A stretch of DNA of 64,000 nucleotides from Prochlorococcus sp. AG-315-D17 (GCA_003283685.1 QBWD01000002.1:8972-72971); one strand, 5' to 3'; shown: positions 7,936 to 17,605, numbered from the stretch's first letter. Notes: generated by a model not told the origin, from the sequence alone. Numbers and translations are program-made.

Positions 7936-9033
7936 TTACAAAATAGAATCAGGCGATATCAACATTGCATCACCATAAGAAAAAAATCGATACTTATTTT
8001 CTATTGCATTTTCATAAAGGCTCAACATACGTTTGCGACTAAGAAAAGCACTTACTAATAGTAATAATGAGCTTTTAGGTAAGTGAAAATTTGTTAGCAA
8101 GCCATCTACTACTCCAAATTTAAATCCTGGCTTAATCACTAAGTCAACATGGGCTTCAAAAGACTTTAAAGCTCCTCCACCTAAGATAAAAGATGACTCA
8201 AGGGCTCTTACACTAGTAGTGCCTACCGCAAAAACTCGGCCACCCTTTTTTCTACAATTTTCTACTGCTTCTATAGCATCTTCATTTACTTCTACCCACT
8301 CACGATGCAAATGAAGTTGAGATAAGTCTTCCTCTTCTAAAGGCCTAAAAGTTCCAAGACCAACATGTAAGGTTATTTGAGCAAACCTAATACCTTTGTT
8401 TTTTAAAACTTCTATAAGTTTGTCACTCAAATGTAAACCTGCAGTAGGCGCAGCTATAGCTCCTGGTTTAAGAGCAAAACGAGTCTGATATTTTTCATCA
8501 TGGCTAATAGATTTATCCTGTTTTATATAAGGAGGTAACGGAACTTCTCCACAGTCTTCTATTAACTTTTCCATTTGTGCCCTACTAGAAAATTCTTGTG
8601 GGAATTGAATAATTCTTCCTCCAGTACTTTCATCTTTAGCAACAACCTTTAAAAGTAAAGAACTCTTCGAAGAAATATCAAACAACAATTCATCTCCAGA
8701 TCTCATACGTCTACCAGGACGAGCAAGACAAAGCCAACGTCCTTCCCCTTGAGGTTCCATTAACAGTAACTCCGCCAAACCTCCACCTGACAATCGAACC
8801 CTCAATCTTGCTTTTAGAACACGAGTGTTATTAACAACTAAAAGATCATCGGGTCTTAACTCATCTTTTAAATCCCATATCCTTGCATGAGTAATATTTA
8901 ATGGATCAGATACTCCATTCTTTATAATCATTAATTTAGCGGCATGTCGAGGCTCGGTAGGTGATTGCGCAATTAAATCATGAGGCAAATCATAATTATA
9001 TGAACTTAAAAGATTATCTTGCAGGTTAAACAC
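7936..9033 (-). CDS. queA: S-adenosylmethionine:tRNA ribosyltransferase-isomerase
   Basis: Transfers and isomerises the ribosyl group of SAM onto 7-aminomethyl-7-deazaguanine in tRNA, the step to epoxyqueuosine. The 365-residue product carries the family motifs [20 protein letters not shown] near the N-terminus, [40 protein letters not shown] and the C-terminal [17 protein letters not shown]. Length and motifs are complete. It converges with cysK, with 8 bases between the stops. Confidence 0.95.
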   Translation of the reverse strand: MFNLQDNLLSSYNYDLPHDLIAQSPTEPRHAAKLMIIKNGVSDPLNITHARIWDLKDELRPDDLLVVNNTRVLKARLRVRLSGGGLAELLLMEPQGEGRWLCLARPGRRMRSGDELLFDISSKSSLLLKVVAKDESTGGRIIQFPQEFSSRAQMEKLIEDCGEVPLPPYIKQDKSISHDEKYQTRFALKPGAIAAPTAGLHLSDKLIEVLKNKGIRFAQITLHVGLGTFRPLEEEDLSQLHLHREWVEVNEDAIEAVENCRKKGGRVFAVGTTSVRALESSFILGGGALKSFEAHVDLVIKPGFKFGVVDGLLTNFHLPKSSLLLLVSAFLSRKRMLSLYENAIENKYRFFSYGDAMLISPDSIL

Positions 9034-9091
9034 GTCAAATAAGATATTTAATGGTTAAATTAAATTCATCCAGCTTGCCCTCACTCCATAT

Positions 9092-10450
9092 TCAAGCAGA
9101 AAGACTATGAGGATTCTTCTCTATTAGATAAGCCAAATCCTTCAAGAACAATGCTCCATCCGCGCCATATATAACTCTATGATCTGCGGTAAGGTTTACT
9201 TGCATCTGTTTTTTTATAGAAATAGAACCATCTTTAGAAGCAACTACTTTAGGTAGAGAACCTCCCACAGCTAAAATGGCTCCTGTACCAGGTGGAAGAA
9301 TTGCATCAAATCGATCAACTCCAAACATACCTAGGTTTGAGAGAGTAAAAGTGCCAGTACTATATTCATGAGGTTCTAATTGCTTATTTCTTGCACGTTT
9401 TACAAGATCTGCCCATTGACGAGATAACTCAGAAAGAGCTGTCTCATCAGCCTTCTTAAGCACAGGTGTAATTAAACCTCCATCCTCCATAGCTACTGCA
9501 ATAGCCACATTTATTTCTGAAGGATACGCAATACCTCCGGAGCTACAGGCAGCATTAACCTGAGGGTGCCTAGCAAGTGTTAGTCCAACAGCCTTTGCAA
9601 GTAGCGCCGTCATCGTCACTCCATTTGGTTTAACTTCTTTATAAAATGAGTCCAACTCATCAGTAAGAATCGAATATCCCACTCTAAAGCAAGGAATATT
9701 TAAACTTGCCTCCATATTGCGATTAACTGCTTGTTGGAGAGTATTGAAAGCAATAGTTTCTCCTCTTGATCCAAAACTTTTTCCAGGGAGAGGTTTTTTC
9801 TCTGATTCTGTAGATTTTTCAGTTTTTGGACTAGAAGAAGATATTGAAGCTGGAGAATCACTTTCAGCAACCCAGGGAACACTTATTGGTTGTCCGTTAG
9901 CACTTTGAACATCTTGAGCCTGTATCCGCCCATGAGGTCCTGTTCCTCTTACAGTTGATAAATCGACTCCTAGTTGAGAAGCAAGTTTTTTAGCTCTTGG
10001 GGACGCGACAATTCGACCATCATTAAAAACTTGAGGGGCATTACTTGGTATTTGCGGAACAACAACTTTCTCTTTTGTCAATATTTTTCCATTAGAGCTG
10101 TCTGAGAGAGAAACATTTTTTTCTACTGGTGGAGTTAACTTCTCTACTTCTTCACTAACTGGCTCTGAGGGAGTAGGCGACTTGGCTTTAACAGCAGCAA
10201 TTTCATCTTCACTCTCAACAATCAAACCAATAGTTTCTCCAACAGGTGCAGAGCTTCCTGCAGGCATCACAATTGAGGCAAGGAATCCTTCATGAAATGA
10301 CTCCACATCCATATCAGCTTTATCTGACTCAACAACTAAAACAGACTCCCCTCTTCCAACTTTATCTCCAGGCTTCTTAAGCCACTCCACAATCTTACCT
10401 TCGGTCATAGTTGAACTTAAAGCAGGCATAAAAATGTCATGAGTTGCCAT
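9092..10450 (-). CDS. pdhC: Pyruvate dehydrogenase E2, dihydrolipoamide acetyltransferase
   Basis: Forms the core of the pyruvate dehydrogenase complex and transfers the acetyl group to CoA. The 452-residue protein has one lipoyl domain (1-78, lipoyl lysine K44 in VVESDKADMDVESF), a flexible Pro/Ser/Glu linker, an E3/E1-binding domain at about 146-182 (RIVASPRAKKLASQLGVDL, GTGPHGRI), a second linker, and the catalytic domain ending with DHRVIYGADGA (catalytic His 424). A single lipoyl domain is normal for cyanobacteria. The ATG at 10450 has a good AAGGACC upstream, which overlaps the end of a possible 29-codon leader frame. Confidence 0.95.
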   Translation of the reverse strand: MATHDIFMPALSSTMTEGKIVEWLKKPGDKVGRGESVLVVESDKADMDVESFHEGFLASIVMPAGSSAPVGETIGLIVESEDEIAAVKAKSPTPSEPVSEEVEKLTPPVEKNVSLSDSSNGKILTKEKVVVPQIPSNAPQVFNDGRIVASPRAKKLASQLGVDLSTVRGTGPHGRIQAQDVQSANGQPISVPWVAESDSPASISSSSPKTEKSTESEKKPLPGKSFGSRGETIAFNTLQQAVNRNMEASLNIPCFRVGYSILTDELDSFYKEVKPNGVTMTALLAKAVGLTLARHPQVNAACSSGGIAYPSEINVAIAVAMEDGGLITPVLKKADETALSELSRQWADLVKRARNKQLEPHEYSTGTFTLSNLGMFGVDRFDAILPPGTGAILAVGGSLPKVVASKDGSISIKKQMQVNLTADHRVIYGADGALFLKDLAYLIEKNPHSLSA

Positions 10451-10461
10451 ATGTTCGGTCC

Positions 10462-10551
10462 TTACTGGGTTTGAGTGGGTTTTCCTAACCGCTGTCCTAA
10501 CTTTTCCCTACTTGGAAAGGCGGTTAAGTGGGATGAATACATCTTACCCAT
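10462..10551 (-). CDS. Possible 29-residue leader peptide upstream of pdhC
   Basis: ATG at 10551 to TAA at 10462, product MGKMYSSHLTAFPSREKLGQ plus RLGKPTQTQ. It ends 11 bases before the pdhC start, and its stop lies inside the pdhC ribosome binding site (TAAGGACC). The composition is protein-like and basic. There is no strong ribosome binding site of its own. It could be a coupled leader or chance. Confidence 0.3.
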   Translation of the reverse strand: MGKMYSSHLTAFPSREKLGQRLGKPTQTQ

Positions 10552-10687
10552 GTCAGTATCCAAAGGCACTATTTGAAACCTTATAACTCAGATTTGCCCA
10601 CAAACTAATAAATGAACTAGTTATAAATAAACAACCTAGTGAAGGGGAATCCCCTCAACTAACGCATCTCCTTGTCTTGAACTTAAT

Positions 10688-11128
10688 TTAAGAAGAAGCC
10701 TGTTCTATTTCTTCTACGATGCCATCTCGAACAAGAATACTTACGCCCATTTTGCTTACTAAATTATCCCCAACTTTTAAATCACAAAAACTATCTATTT
10801 GTCCTTGCTCAACAATTTGTTCCATTTCTAATTCTCTCACCTGAGCTTGCTGTTGCAAAAGATTCCTTTTTTGTTCTTCGAACTCTGATCTCTTTGCAGC
10901 AACTTGCTCCTGAACTTGAGAGACTTGTTGTTGCACTCTAGGGTCAAGAGGGTTTGAACTCTGACTTCTAACTCCATCAACTATTTGTTGCCCTTCTTTT
11001 TCCAATTCACCAAGTTGCTTATCTGTTGTAGAAATTGCATTACTTAATTCGCGTTCAGCCTCCTCTTTCCAGGCAGGTGTTACAACAGCCCTAACTGTTA
11101 TTGAGCGTTTTATAGAAATTGAATCCAC
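10688..11128 (-). CDS. YlqD-like coiled-coil protein
   Basis: A 146-residue protein starting MDSISIKRSITVRAVVTPAW. A long Gln/Glu-rich coiled coil occupies roughly residues 22-105, followed by a small domain with LKVGDNLVSKMGVSILVRDG. This layout matches the YlqD family, known from Bacillus and cyanobacteria without an established function. No signal peptide or membrane segment is visible. It lies between the acyl-ACP synthetase and pdhC genes, all on the minus strand but with gaps of 80 and about 240 bases. Confidence 0.7.
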   Translation of the reverse strand: MDSISIKRSITVRAVVTPAWKEEAERELSNAISTTDKQLGELEKEGQQIVDGVRSQSSNPLDPRVQQQVSQVQEQVAAKRSEFEEQKRNLLQQQAQVRELEMEQIVEQGQIDSFCDLKVGDNLVSKMGVSILVRDGIVEEIEQASS

Positions 11129-11206
11129 TTTAAACGGAACTTATAACCAATTCCAAGATTCTCAGCAAAAGACGGTTTGGTCAATTTAATTGACCAAATA
11201 AACAAA

Positions 11207-13174
11207 TTAAGAATGATAAATTTCATTTATAACTTTCAAGTCTCTTTGCAAAATTTGTGGGCGTCTTTGCTTAAGGGTTTGAGTAAGCATCCCATTTTCA
11301 ATAGTAAATGGCTTAACCAAAGCGATTGCAAATAATCTCTCTTCTGGTCTAGAGCCAGAGCGATCTAATAAAACTTTGTTCATTTCTCTTCTCAACAACT
11401 TTCTTAATTCAATATCACCTGGACAAAGTTCCAAGTTTAATTTCAAAGACAATCCCTGTTTTATTGCCCATGCATGAAGTAAATCAGTTCGAGGAACAAG
11501 TAAAGCACTTAGATGCTTTTGGTCCTGACCTAACAAAAAAGCCTGTTCTATCAAGGGGCATGAAATTAAAGCTTCCTCAAGAGGTCCGGGCTCAATATTT
11601 TCTCCGCTAGTTAAGACAATCGTATCCTTTTCTCTCCCTGTCAAGACTAACGATCCATCACTAAGTAACATCCCCAAATCTCCTGTATTAAACCAACCAT
11701 TAATATCTAAAACCTTTTCAGACTCTGACTTTTTACCTAAATAACCAGACATCACTTGAGGGCCTCGAGCCATTACCAAACCTTTCTCATTCAAATTTTT
11801 GATAGAAAGTGTTTCTGAATCGACAACCTTTATTTCTGTTTGGGGTAGAGGTTGACCTGCACTTCCACGTATATTTCTCCAAGGTCTTCTGCAAGTAAGA
11901 ACTGGACTAGTTTCTGTCAAGCCATAACCTACTAATAATTCCACTCCAATTGATTCAAAGAAAGAATCAATATGAGGTGCAATTGCACCACCCCCACTTA
12001 TCGGAAATCTCAATCTCCCTCCACAAATCTTTGTAAGAATTTTTTGCCATAGACAAATTGATGAAATCCAGTGAAGTGGAGAACACACAACAACCACAAT
12101 TAAAGATAAAAACCGCTCCAAGATTGAGACCCTATTAATTGTCAAGGAATTTAATTTTCGAAGTGCTAATTTATATTGCTTACTATTTAAAAGTGCCATC
12201 TTTATTACAAGCTTGCGAAAAGCAGGCATTTTTTCAACTGCATCATCGAAACTTAGCTTTATTGATTCCCATAACCTTGGGACTGTAGCCATTACTATTG
12301 GCTTAACCCTTGGCAAATCATCCTTTAGATATCTTATTGTTGTATAAGTTTGAGTACACGCACACGAGAAAAAGTAATATTCAGCACTACGTTCATATGA
12401 ATGCCAAATTGGCAAAACACTTAATACTGGTGATCCCGGGGATGGATTCGCAACACAAGATAAAGATCTAATTTGATGCATTAAATTAGAATGAGTTAAC
12501 GGCACACCTTTAGGCCTACCCGTAGTCCCTGAAGTATATAAAATAGTAGCTATTTCTGTTTGCTTGTTATCAATTTCATTTTTAGACTTAATTCCCTGTT
12601 TATTAACTAACCCTTTCTCCATAAAAGTGTTCCATTCAAGAACACCTTCGCCAGATTCTCCCTCTAGTTGAATTACAAATTTCAAACCATTTTTTTGACG
12701 TTCCTCAAGAGAAAGTCTTCTCCAAACCTCTGAATTTTGAACAATCAAACCAACTGCATGAGAGTCCTCAAGAATATACTTAAGTTCATCAACTGGAGCA
12801 GTAGCCCCTCTAACTGCATCTGCGGCACCTGCTCTCATGATTCCCTGATCAGCAATTAACCATCTAGGACTGTTTTCAGAAAAAAGAGCAACCACATCTC
12901 CAGGCTCTACTCCCATTTCAACAAATCCCTCTGCCGCTTTGGAAATATTTTCTGTCAATTCCTTATATGTAAAGCTTTCTGGATGAAATGTATGAGGAGA
13001 GTCAACAGCTTTTATATGACCAAAATGAACTCCTAGCCATTCCCATATTTGATCAACTCGAGTAAGTTTTTGAATTTGAGAGTTTCTATGTAAAGCTTTT
13101 TTTTCTTTTATATCTGGAACCCAAAAAGCAAGTGCTTGAGAAGAACCCTTAAAAGACTTTTTTAAATTAATCAT
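11207..13174 (-). CDS. aas: Long-chain acyl-ACP synthetase / fatty acid-CoA ligase
   Basis: An AMP-forming enzyme of 655 residues that activates free fatty acids, in cyanobacteria mainly to acyl-ACP for lipid recycling. The AMP-binding signature YTSGTTGRPKGVPLTHSN is at 213-230. Later motifs are VGYGLTETSPVLTCRRP, NGWFNTGDLGML and LTGREKDTIVLTSGENIEPG. The protein has W...ADQGIMRAGAADAVRG, typical of the cyanobacterial Aas group. The distinction between CoA and ACP as acceptor cannot be seen from sequence. The N-terminal 45 residues are variable and the start ATG is the first in frame. Confidence 0.85.
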   Translation of the reverse strand: MINLKKSFKGSSQALAFWVPDIKEKKALHRNSQIQKLTRVDQIWEWLGVHFGHIKAVDSPHTFHPESFTYKELTENISKAAEGFVEMGVEPGDVVALFSENSPRWLIADQGIMRAGAADAVRGATAPVDELKYILEDSHAVGLIVQNSEVWRRLSLEERQKNGLKFVIQLEGESGEGVLEWNTFMEKGLVNKQGIKSKNEIDNKQTEIATILYTSGTTGRPKGVPLTHSNLMHQIRSLSCVANPSPGSPVLSVLPIWHSYERSAEYYFFSCACTQTYTTIRYLKDDLPRVKPIVMATVPRLWESIKLSFDDAVEKMPAFRKLVIKMALLNSKQYKLALRKLNSLTINRVSILERFLSLIVVVVCSPLHWISSICLWQKILTKICGGRLRFPISGGGAIAPHIDSFFESIGVELLVGYGLTETSPVLTCRRPWRNIRGSAGQPLPQTEIKVVDSETLSIKNLNEKGLVMARGPQVMSGYLGKKSESEKVLDINGWFNTGDLGMLLSDGSLVLTGREKDTIVLTSGENIEPGPLEEALISCPLIEQAFLLGQDQKHLSALLVPRTDLLHAWAIKQGLSLKLNLELCPGDIELRKLLRREMNKVLLDRSGSRPEERLFAIALVKPFTIENGMLTQTLKQRRPQILQRDLKVINEIYHS

Positions 13175-13236
13175 CTTGATAATTATCTAAAATTAATTTT
13201 TTTAATTTCCATTTAACTAAAAGAGAAATTAAGTTT

Positions 13237-13956
13237 TTAGTTTTCCCAGTTTAATTTAAATCTTCTTTTAACCGATTCTCTTACAAGCGGCTGAACGTCA
13301 CAGACTTTGATATCAGGTATGAAATCATTCAATCTTCCTATTTTTTGTTTATCTAAACCGCAAGGGATGATCCTCTGAAAGCCAATTAAATCGCAATCAA
13401 CATTAAGCGAGAATCCATGTTGAGTAACCCATCTCTTACACCCAATACCTATGGAACCAACTTTGAAGCCTTTACACCAAACTCCTGTCAATCCATTTAC
13501 TCTTTGGCCCTCAAGCCCTAATAAACCAAGCACATCAATCAATACTTGCTCCAATTCTCTTAAATACCAAAACAAATCTTTTTTGAACAAATTCAAATCC
13601 AGAACAAAATATCCAACTATTTGACCAGGAACATGATGAGTAACCTCTCCACCTCTATCAATTCTATAGAGAGGTGCTGGACTATTTTCCTCATCAAACA
13701 ACAAGTTTTTCTTATCACTCCCTCTCCCCAGGGTATAACAAGATTCATGCTGAAGTAACCAAACTGCTTGAGGCGAGAATGGTTTATCCATCAGGGTTTT
13801 CTGAAAATCTTTCTGCCAATTTAATGCCAAATCAAATGGAACAATTCTTTCTGGCTCAAAAAGAAAAGCAGAAGAAGTTTGTACAAGTTGAGGGGTTAGA
13901 TCTAGGTTGTAATCAGGCCCTGGCTCTCGAGAAAAAGAATGAAGCTTCTTATTCAT
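13237..13956 (-). CDS. lipB: Octanoyl-ACP:protein N-octanoyltransferase
   Basis: Moves octanoate from ACP to lipoyl domains, such as the one in pdhC nearby. The 239-residue product has RGGEVTHHVPGQIVGYFVLD (101-120), the catalytic lysine region KVGSIGIGCKRWVTQHGFSL and the catalytic Cys in IIPCGL. The first 35 or so residues are poorly conserved, but no other ATG or GTG lies nearer the core, so the ATG at 13956 is used. That start lies inside the divergently transcribed lrtA coding region by 18 bases. Confidence 0.92.
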   Translation of the reverse strand: MNKKLHSFSREPGPDYNLDLTPQLVQTSSAFLFEPERIVPFDLALNWQKDFQKTLMDKPFSPQAVWLLQHESCYTLGRGSDKKNLLFDEENSPAPLYRIDRGGEVTHHVPGQIVGYFVLDLNLFKKDLFWYLRELEQVLIDVLGLLGLEGQRVNGLTGVWCKGFKVGSIGIGCKRWVTQHGFSLNVDCDLIGFQRIIPCGLDKQKIGRLNDFIPDIKVCDVQPLVRESVKRRFKLNWEN

Positions 13957-14517
13957 GGACGAAACCTTGAATTAACCCCATCTCTACGTGAATACACACA
14001 AACAAAGATTGATAAAGCAACCCATAATTTCCATGAAATGGTAAAGGAGGCAGATGTCCACCTCTCAGTTGCTCGTAATCCAAGAGTGCCTCAACAGATA
14101 GCAGAGGTGACAGTTTTCGCAAATGGAACAGTGATAAGGGCCCAAGAAAGAAGTGAAAATCTTTATGCAAGCATCGACTTAGTAGCAAATAAACTCGCTC
14201 GACAGCTACGTAAGTATAAAGAGCGTCACAACAATCATCACAAGAACAAGTCCGCACACCAAGCCCAAGATCAAGAAACTATAGAATCAACATCTATAGA
14301 TACATCACTTGTCAAAGGCAAAGAACCACATCTACCAGATCCAGGAGTAAGACGTAAATATTTTGAGATGACTCCAATGAGTATAGAGAAAGCTAGGGAA
14401 CAATTAGATTTAATTGATCATGACTTCTATCTCTTTCGAGATGAAAACGGTTTAGCTTTAAGGGTTATCTACAAGCGGAATCATGGAGGTTATGGAGTAA
14501 TTCAAGAGAAAAATTAA
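13939..14517 (+). CDS. lrtA: Long-form ribosome hibernation promoting factor
   Basis: Binds the decoding centre of idle 70S ribosomes and promotes dimers in darkness or stress. The 192-residue product has an N-terminal HPF/RaiA domain (MKLLIHGRNLELTPSLREYT to about 100, rich in basic residues), a charged linker, and the C-terminal dimerisation domain with KYFEMTPMSIEKAREQLDLI and DHDFYLFRDE. This is the long type found in cyanobacteria as LrtA (light-repressed transcript). Its start overlaps the start of divergent lipB, so the promoter must lie inside lipB. deoC and recO follow on the same strand. Confidence 0.92.
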   Translation: MKLLIHGRNLELTPSLREYTQTKIDKATHNFHEMVKEADVHLSVARNPRVPQQIAEVTVFANGTVIRAQERSENLYASIDLVANKLARQLRKYKERHNNHHKNKSAHQAQDQETIESTSIDTSLVKGKEPHLPDPGVRRKYFEMTPMSIEKAREQLDLIDHDFYLFRDENGLALRVIYKRNHGGYGVIQEKN

Positions 14518-14528
14518 GTATTAAGCAA

Positions 14529-15215
14529 ATGGGAAGGCAACGTTCAAAAGAGGATTTTGAAGATATTTCCAAATTGATACATCAAGCAGCTTTAAATCCC
14601 CACATGGATTCGGAAATGCTTCATAAAATTTGTGATGCTTCCAAACAAAATGGGTTTGCTGGTTTATGTACTAGCCTTACTCATCTCCCAATTGCTCGTA
14701 AAAGATTAGGTAGCAAGAACAACACAAAATTAATTTCCATAATTGCATTCCCATTCGGCTTTATCCCAACTCTCAACAAACTAAAAGAAGCCGAATATGC
14801 CATTGAAGAGGGAGCAGAGGAATTAGACTTAGTTCCAAATTTTCATGCTTTAAATGAAAAAAACAATCAGTTTTTTGCCGAGGAAGTAAATCTAATTTGT
14901 GAACTTGGTATACCAGTTAGAGTAATAGTTGATACAAATAGTCTCTTAGCATCAAAAAATCTTTCAATAGCAATAAATGCCTCTATTGAAGCAGGAGTTA
15001 ATGGAATCCAAAGTGGTAATGGATTTGGTCCACCTACAACAAGTGTTCAAATAAAAAAACTTTCTGAAATAGTTAAAAACCGATGTTCAATTAAAGCAGT
15101 AGGAGGCATTAAAACATTCAATCAAGCAAGAGAAATTATCCAAGCAGGTGCTACTTATATAGGAACGAGCTTTGGATATGAACTTATCCAAGGACAAAAA
15201 GATAAGACTCAATGA
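14529..15215 (+). CDS. deoC: Deoxyribose-phosphate aldolase-like protein lacking the Schiff-base lysine
   Basis: A 228-residue TIM-barrel protein of the DeoC family, which cleaves deoxyribose 5-phosphate to acetaldehyde and glyceraldehyde 3-phosphate. Family features present are GFAGLCTSL, EELDLVPN (proton-relay Asp D100) and IKAVGGIKTFNQA (second lysine K189). The segment that normally reads KTSTG and holds the Schiff-base lysine reads QSGNGFG, with Gln at 161. If the alignment is right, ordinary aldolase chemistry is lost or altered. It starts 11 bases after lrtA and its stop overlaps recO by 4 bases. Confidence 0.8.
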   Translation: MGRQRSKEDFEDISKLIHQAALNPHMDSEMLHKICDASKQNGFAGLCTSLTHLPIARKRLGSKNNTKLISIIAFPFGFIPTLNKLKEAEYAIEEGAEELDLVPNFHALNEKNNQFFAEEVNLICELGIPVRVIVDTNSLLASKNLSIAINASIEAGVNGIQSGNGFGPPTTSVQIKKLSEIVKNRCSIKAVGGIKTFNQAREIIQAGATYIGTSFGYELIQGQKDKTQ

Positions 15216-16018
15216 ATTCCAACCAAAGAATTAAAGGTCTATCACTAAAAGTTGGTCCACTTGGAGAAAATGACAGGCTTCTAACTATCCTTAGCGAAGA
15301 GAATGGGATATCTAGACTTGCGATACCAGGGGCAAGAAAACCAAAAAGCAGACTAGGTGCAACATCTCCATTTACTTTTCTAGATTTACATATAATTGGC
15401 AAAAAAAATCTCAAAAGAGTAACACAAATAAAAATCCTAAAGAGTTATGGAAATCTTGGCAAACATATAGAAACACTTTCAGCTGCGCAGGCAATTTCTG
15501 AATTAATAATGATTCTTGTTGGTAATGATGATCCACAAAAAGAACTACTTAAGATCGTTTTGATTCATTTAAATAGATTAGATAATCTCCATAAAAATGA
15601 ATTTAACTCCTTACATTCTTTGGCTATAAGTGTTCAATCGTGCATACACTTATTAGCATTAGGTGGGTATTGTTTACCACTTCAAAATTGCTGTCGTTCA
15701 GGTTCAAAGTTAATTCCACCAATTGGTGAATGGTCGTGGCGATGTAGTCTTATTCCCGAAGAAGGTTTTGCTATTGGTTCAATACCTAATTCAGATATTG
15801 AATTGAATCCATCAGAACTAGCGTTACTGCAAAGACTCCTAAAAGAAAATATACCTTTTCATAGCGATGGAAGCATATTAGGTCCTAAACATGTTTGGCT
15901 GAAATTATTAAAAGTTGTTGAATTATGGATAGTAACACATCTACAAAAAAGAATAAGTTCTTTAGAAATGATGAGAGAGGTATATGCAATCAATGATCTA
16001 ATAAAAATAGATATGTAG
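15212..16018 (+). CDS. recO: DNA repair protein RecO
   Basis: Helps load RecA at gaps in the RecF pathway. The 268-residue product has an N-terminal OB fold (IKGLSLKVGPLGENDRLLTI, then GARKPKSRLG) and a C-terminal helical domain with FNSLHSLAISVQSCIHLLAL and a CCRSGS segment where many RecO proteins have zinc ligands. The ATG overlaps the deoC stop (ATGA), so translation is coupled. Family identity in cyanobacteria is modest, but start motif, size and layout fit. Confidence 0.85.
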   Translation: MNSNQRIKGLSLKVGPLGENDRLLTILSEENGISRLAIPGARKPKSRLGATSPFTFLDLHIIGKKNLKRVTQIKILKSYGNLGKHIETLSAAQAISELIMILVGNDDPQKELLKIVLIHLNRLDNLHKNEFNSLHSLAISVQSCIHLLALGGYCLPLQNCCRSGSKLIPPIGEWSWRCSLIPEEGFAIGSIPNSDIELNPSELALLQRLLKENIPFHSDGSILGPKHVWLKLLKVVELWIVTHLQKRISSLEMMREVYAINDLIKIDM

Positions 16019-16315
16019 AGAAAACATAGTATTTAGAAGCAATATTTCACAAGGACTTCCAATAGTAAAATCTATTCAATCCTTTTCATCTCAATCTGAA
16101 GTTAACTACTACAAAAGATATTTAAAAATATTTTACTCTTATTAGTTATTCTTTTATAGTTCTAATTAAAGAAATAGAATTAACAAAATTTCTTTCTATA
16201 AATCACATAAAAGAAAAAGGTCTTTTAATTTCTGAAATATTATTTTCATATTGCTTTAACCAGTTGTTCTTAGTTCAAAAAAATTTAACTAATAACAATA
16301 GTTCTCGAAGAAGTA

Positions 16316-17605
16316 TTGAGTACCTGCTATTTTGAATCACAGATTTTTCTTCAAAATTTGGCCCATATAGCCTGGCTGGGCAAAAAAACACCTTTTTGTG
16401 GCAATGTCTGTTATGGGCTAAGCACGACTGAAGAGCTTAGAAAAAGAGGGCATAAAACAAGTTTCATTCACTTTGATAATCCTCGAAGACACGGAGAGAA
16501 CAAAACCTCTTTACTAGCAAATGATCCCGACGTAAGTCTTCCTTATTTAATTAAATCTCAGGTTTATACAATCCCATCTCCAAGAGCACAAAGAGAACTG
16601 AGAGAGTCTCTTTTTAGACTTAAACCTGATTTAGTCCATGCAAGTCTTACTCTTTCCCCTCTTGATTTCCGATTACCTGAGCTTTGCCAGCAACTCAATG
16701 TACCTTTGATTGCAACTTTTCATCCAGCATTTGATTCAAAACTTAGAAACCTCACAGCAAATACTCAGCAACTCACCTACCAACTTTATGCACCATCTTT
16801 AGCCAAATTTGACAAAGTAATAGTTTTCTCAGATATGCAAGCAGAAGTACTGGAAAAACTTGGAGTAAAAGAAAGTCGACTTGCTGTCATACCTAATGGA
16901 ATTGCTATTGAGAAATGGAAGCCTGATACCTTTGATTCATTAAGCAATCTTCAACTTGAGATTAGAGAGAAGCTTGGATCCGAAAGGATATTTATTTATA
17001 TGGGCAGAATTGCCTCTGAAAAAAATGTTGAAGCACTTCTTCGTGCATGGAAGTTAGTTCAGCCAAAAGGTTGTCGACTAGTAATAGTTGGAGATGGTCC
17101 CTTAAGACCAACTCTTGAAAATAATTCAATTTTCAATAAAGAAGTAAATGTAACTTGGTGGGGCTATGAATCTGACCTTAATAAAAGAGTTGCTTTGCTT
17201 CAAATGGCAGAAGTTTTCTTACTTCCCAGTCTAGTTGAAGGATTATCTATCGCTTTGCTTGAAGCAATGGCTACTGCTACAGCATGTGTAGCGACAGATG
17301 CTGGAGCAGATGGAGAAGTAATTGAAGGTGGTGCAGGTATTGTTTTAAGTACAGATGCTGTTACTTCACAATTAAGAACTCTTTTACCTGTTTTAAGAGA
17401 TCAACCAGTACTTACAAATGAATTAGGTAAACGTGCTCGTTTAAGAGTAGAAGAACGGTATACACTTCAACAAAATATTGACTCACTTGAAAATTTATAT
17501 AATAACGTTCTTAATTCATTCAACTCGACATCTTTTCAGCCAATTGGCGACTCTTCTCAGCTGCTAAAACAACTGCTTCAATCAAAGCAGATCTCAAGCC
17601 CGTAA
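16316..17605 (+). CDS. GT4-family glycosyltransferase, probably thylakoid lipid synthesis
   Basis: A GT-B fold glycosyltransferase. The N-terminal half has HIAWLGKKTPFCGNVCYG and DLVHASLTLSPLDFRLPELC; the C-terminal half has the nucleotide-sugar features MGRIASEKNVEALLRAWK, VGDGPLRP and the E-x7-E loop VEGLSIALLEAMA. The opening motif resembles cyanobacterial digalactosyldiacylglycerol synthase (DgdA) as I remember it; related genes are also annotated as SqdX, so the lipid product is uncertain. The open frame starts with TTG at 16316, but TTG at 16358, just before AHIAWLG, fits the family N-terminus better. The last 28 codons overlap proC on the other strand. Confidence 0.8.
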   Translation: MSTCYFESQIFLQNLAHIAWLGKKTPFCGNVCYGLSTTEELRKRGHKTSFIHFDNPRRHGENKTSLLANDPDVSLPYLIKSQVYTIPSPRAQRELRESLFRLKPDLVHASLTLSPLDFRLPELCQQLNVPLIATFHPAFDSKLRNLTANTQQLTYQLYAPSLAKFDKVIVFSDMQAEVLEKLGVKESRLAVIPNGIAIEKWKPDTFDSLSNLQLEIREKLGSERIFIYMGRIASEKNVEALLRAWKLVQPKGCRLVIVGDGPLRPTLENNSIFNKEVNVTWWGYESDLNKRVALLQMAEVFLLPSLVEGLSIALLEAMATATACVATDAGADGEVIEGGAGIVLSTDAVTSQLRTLLPVLRDQPVLTNELGKRARLRVEERYTLQQNIDSLENLYNNVLNSFNSTSFQPIGDSSQLLKQLLQSKQISSP

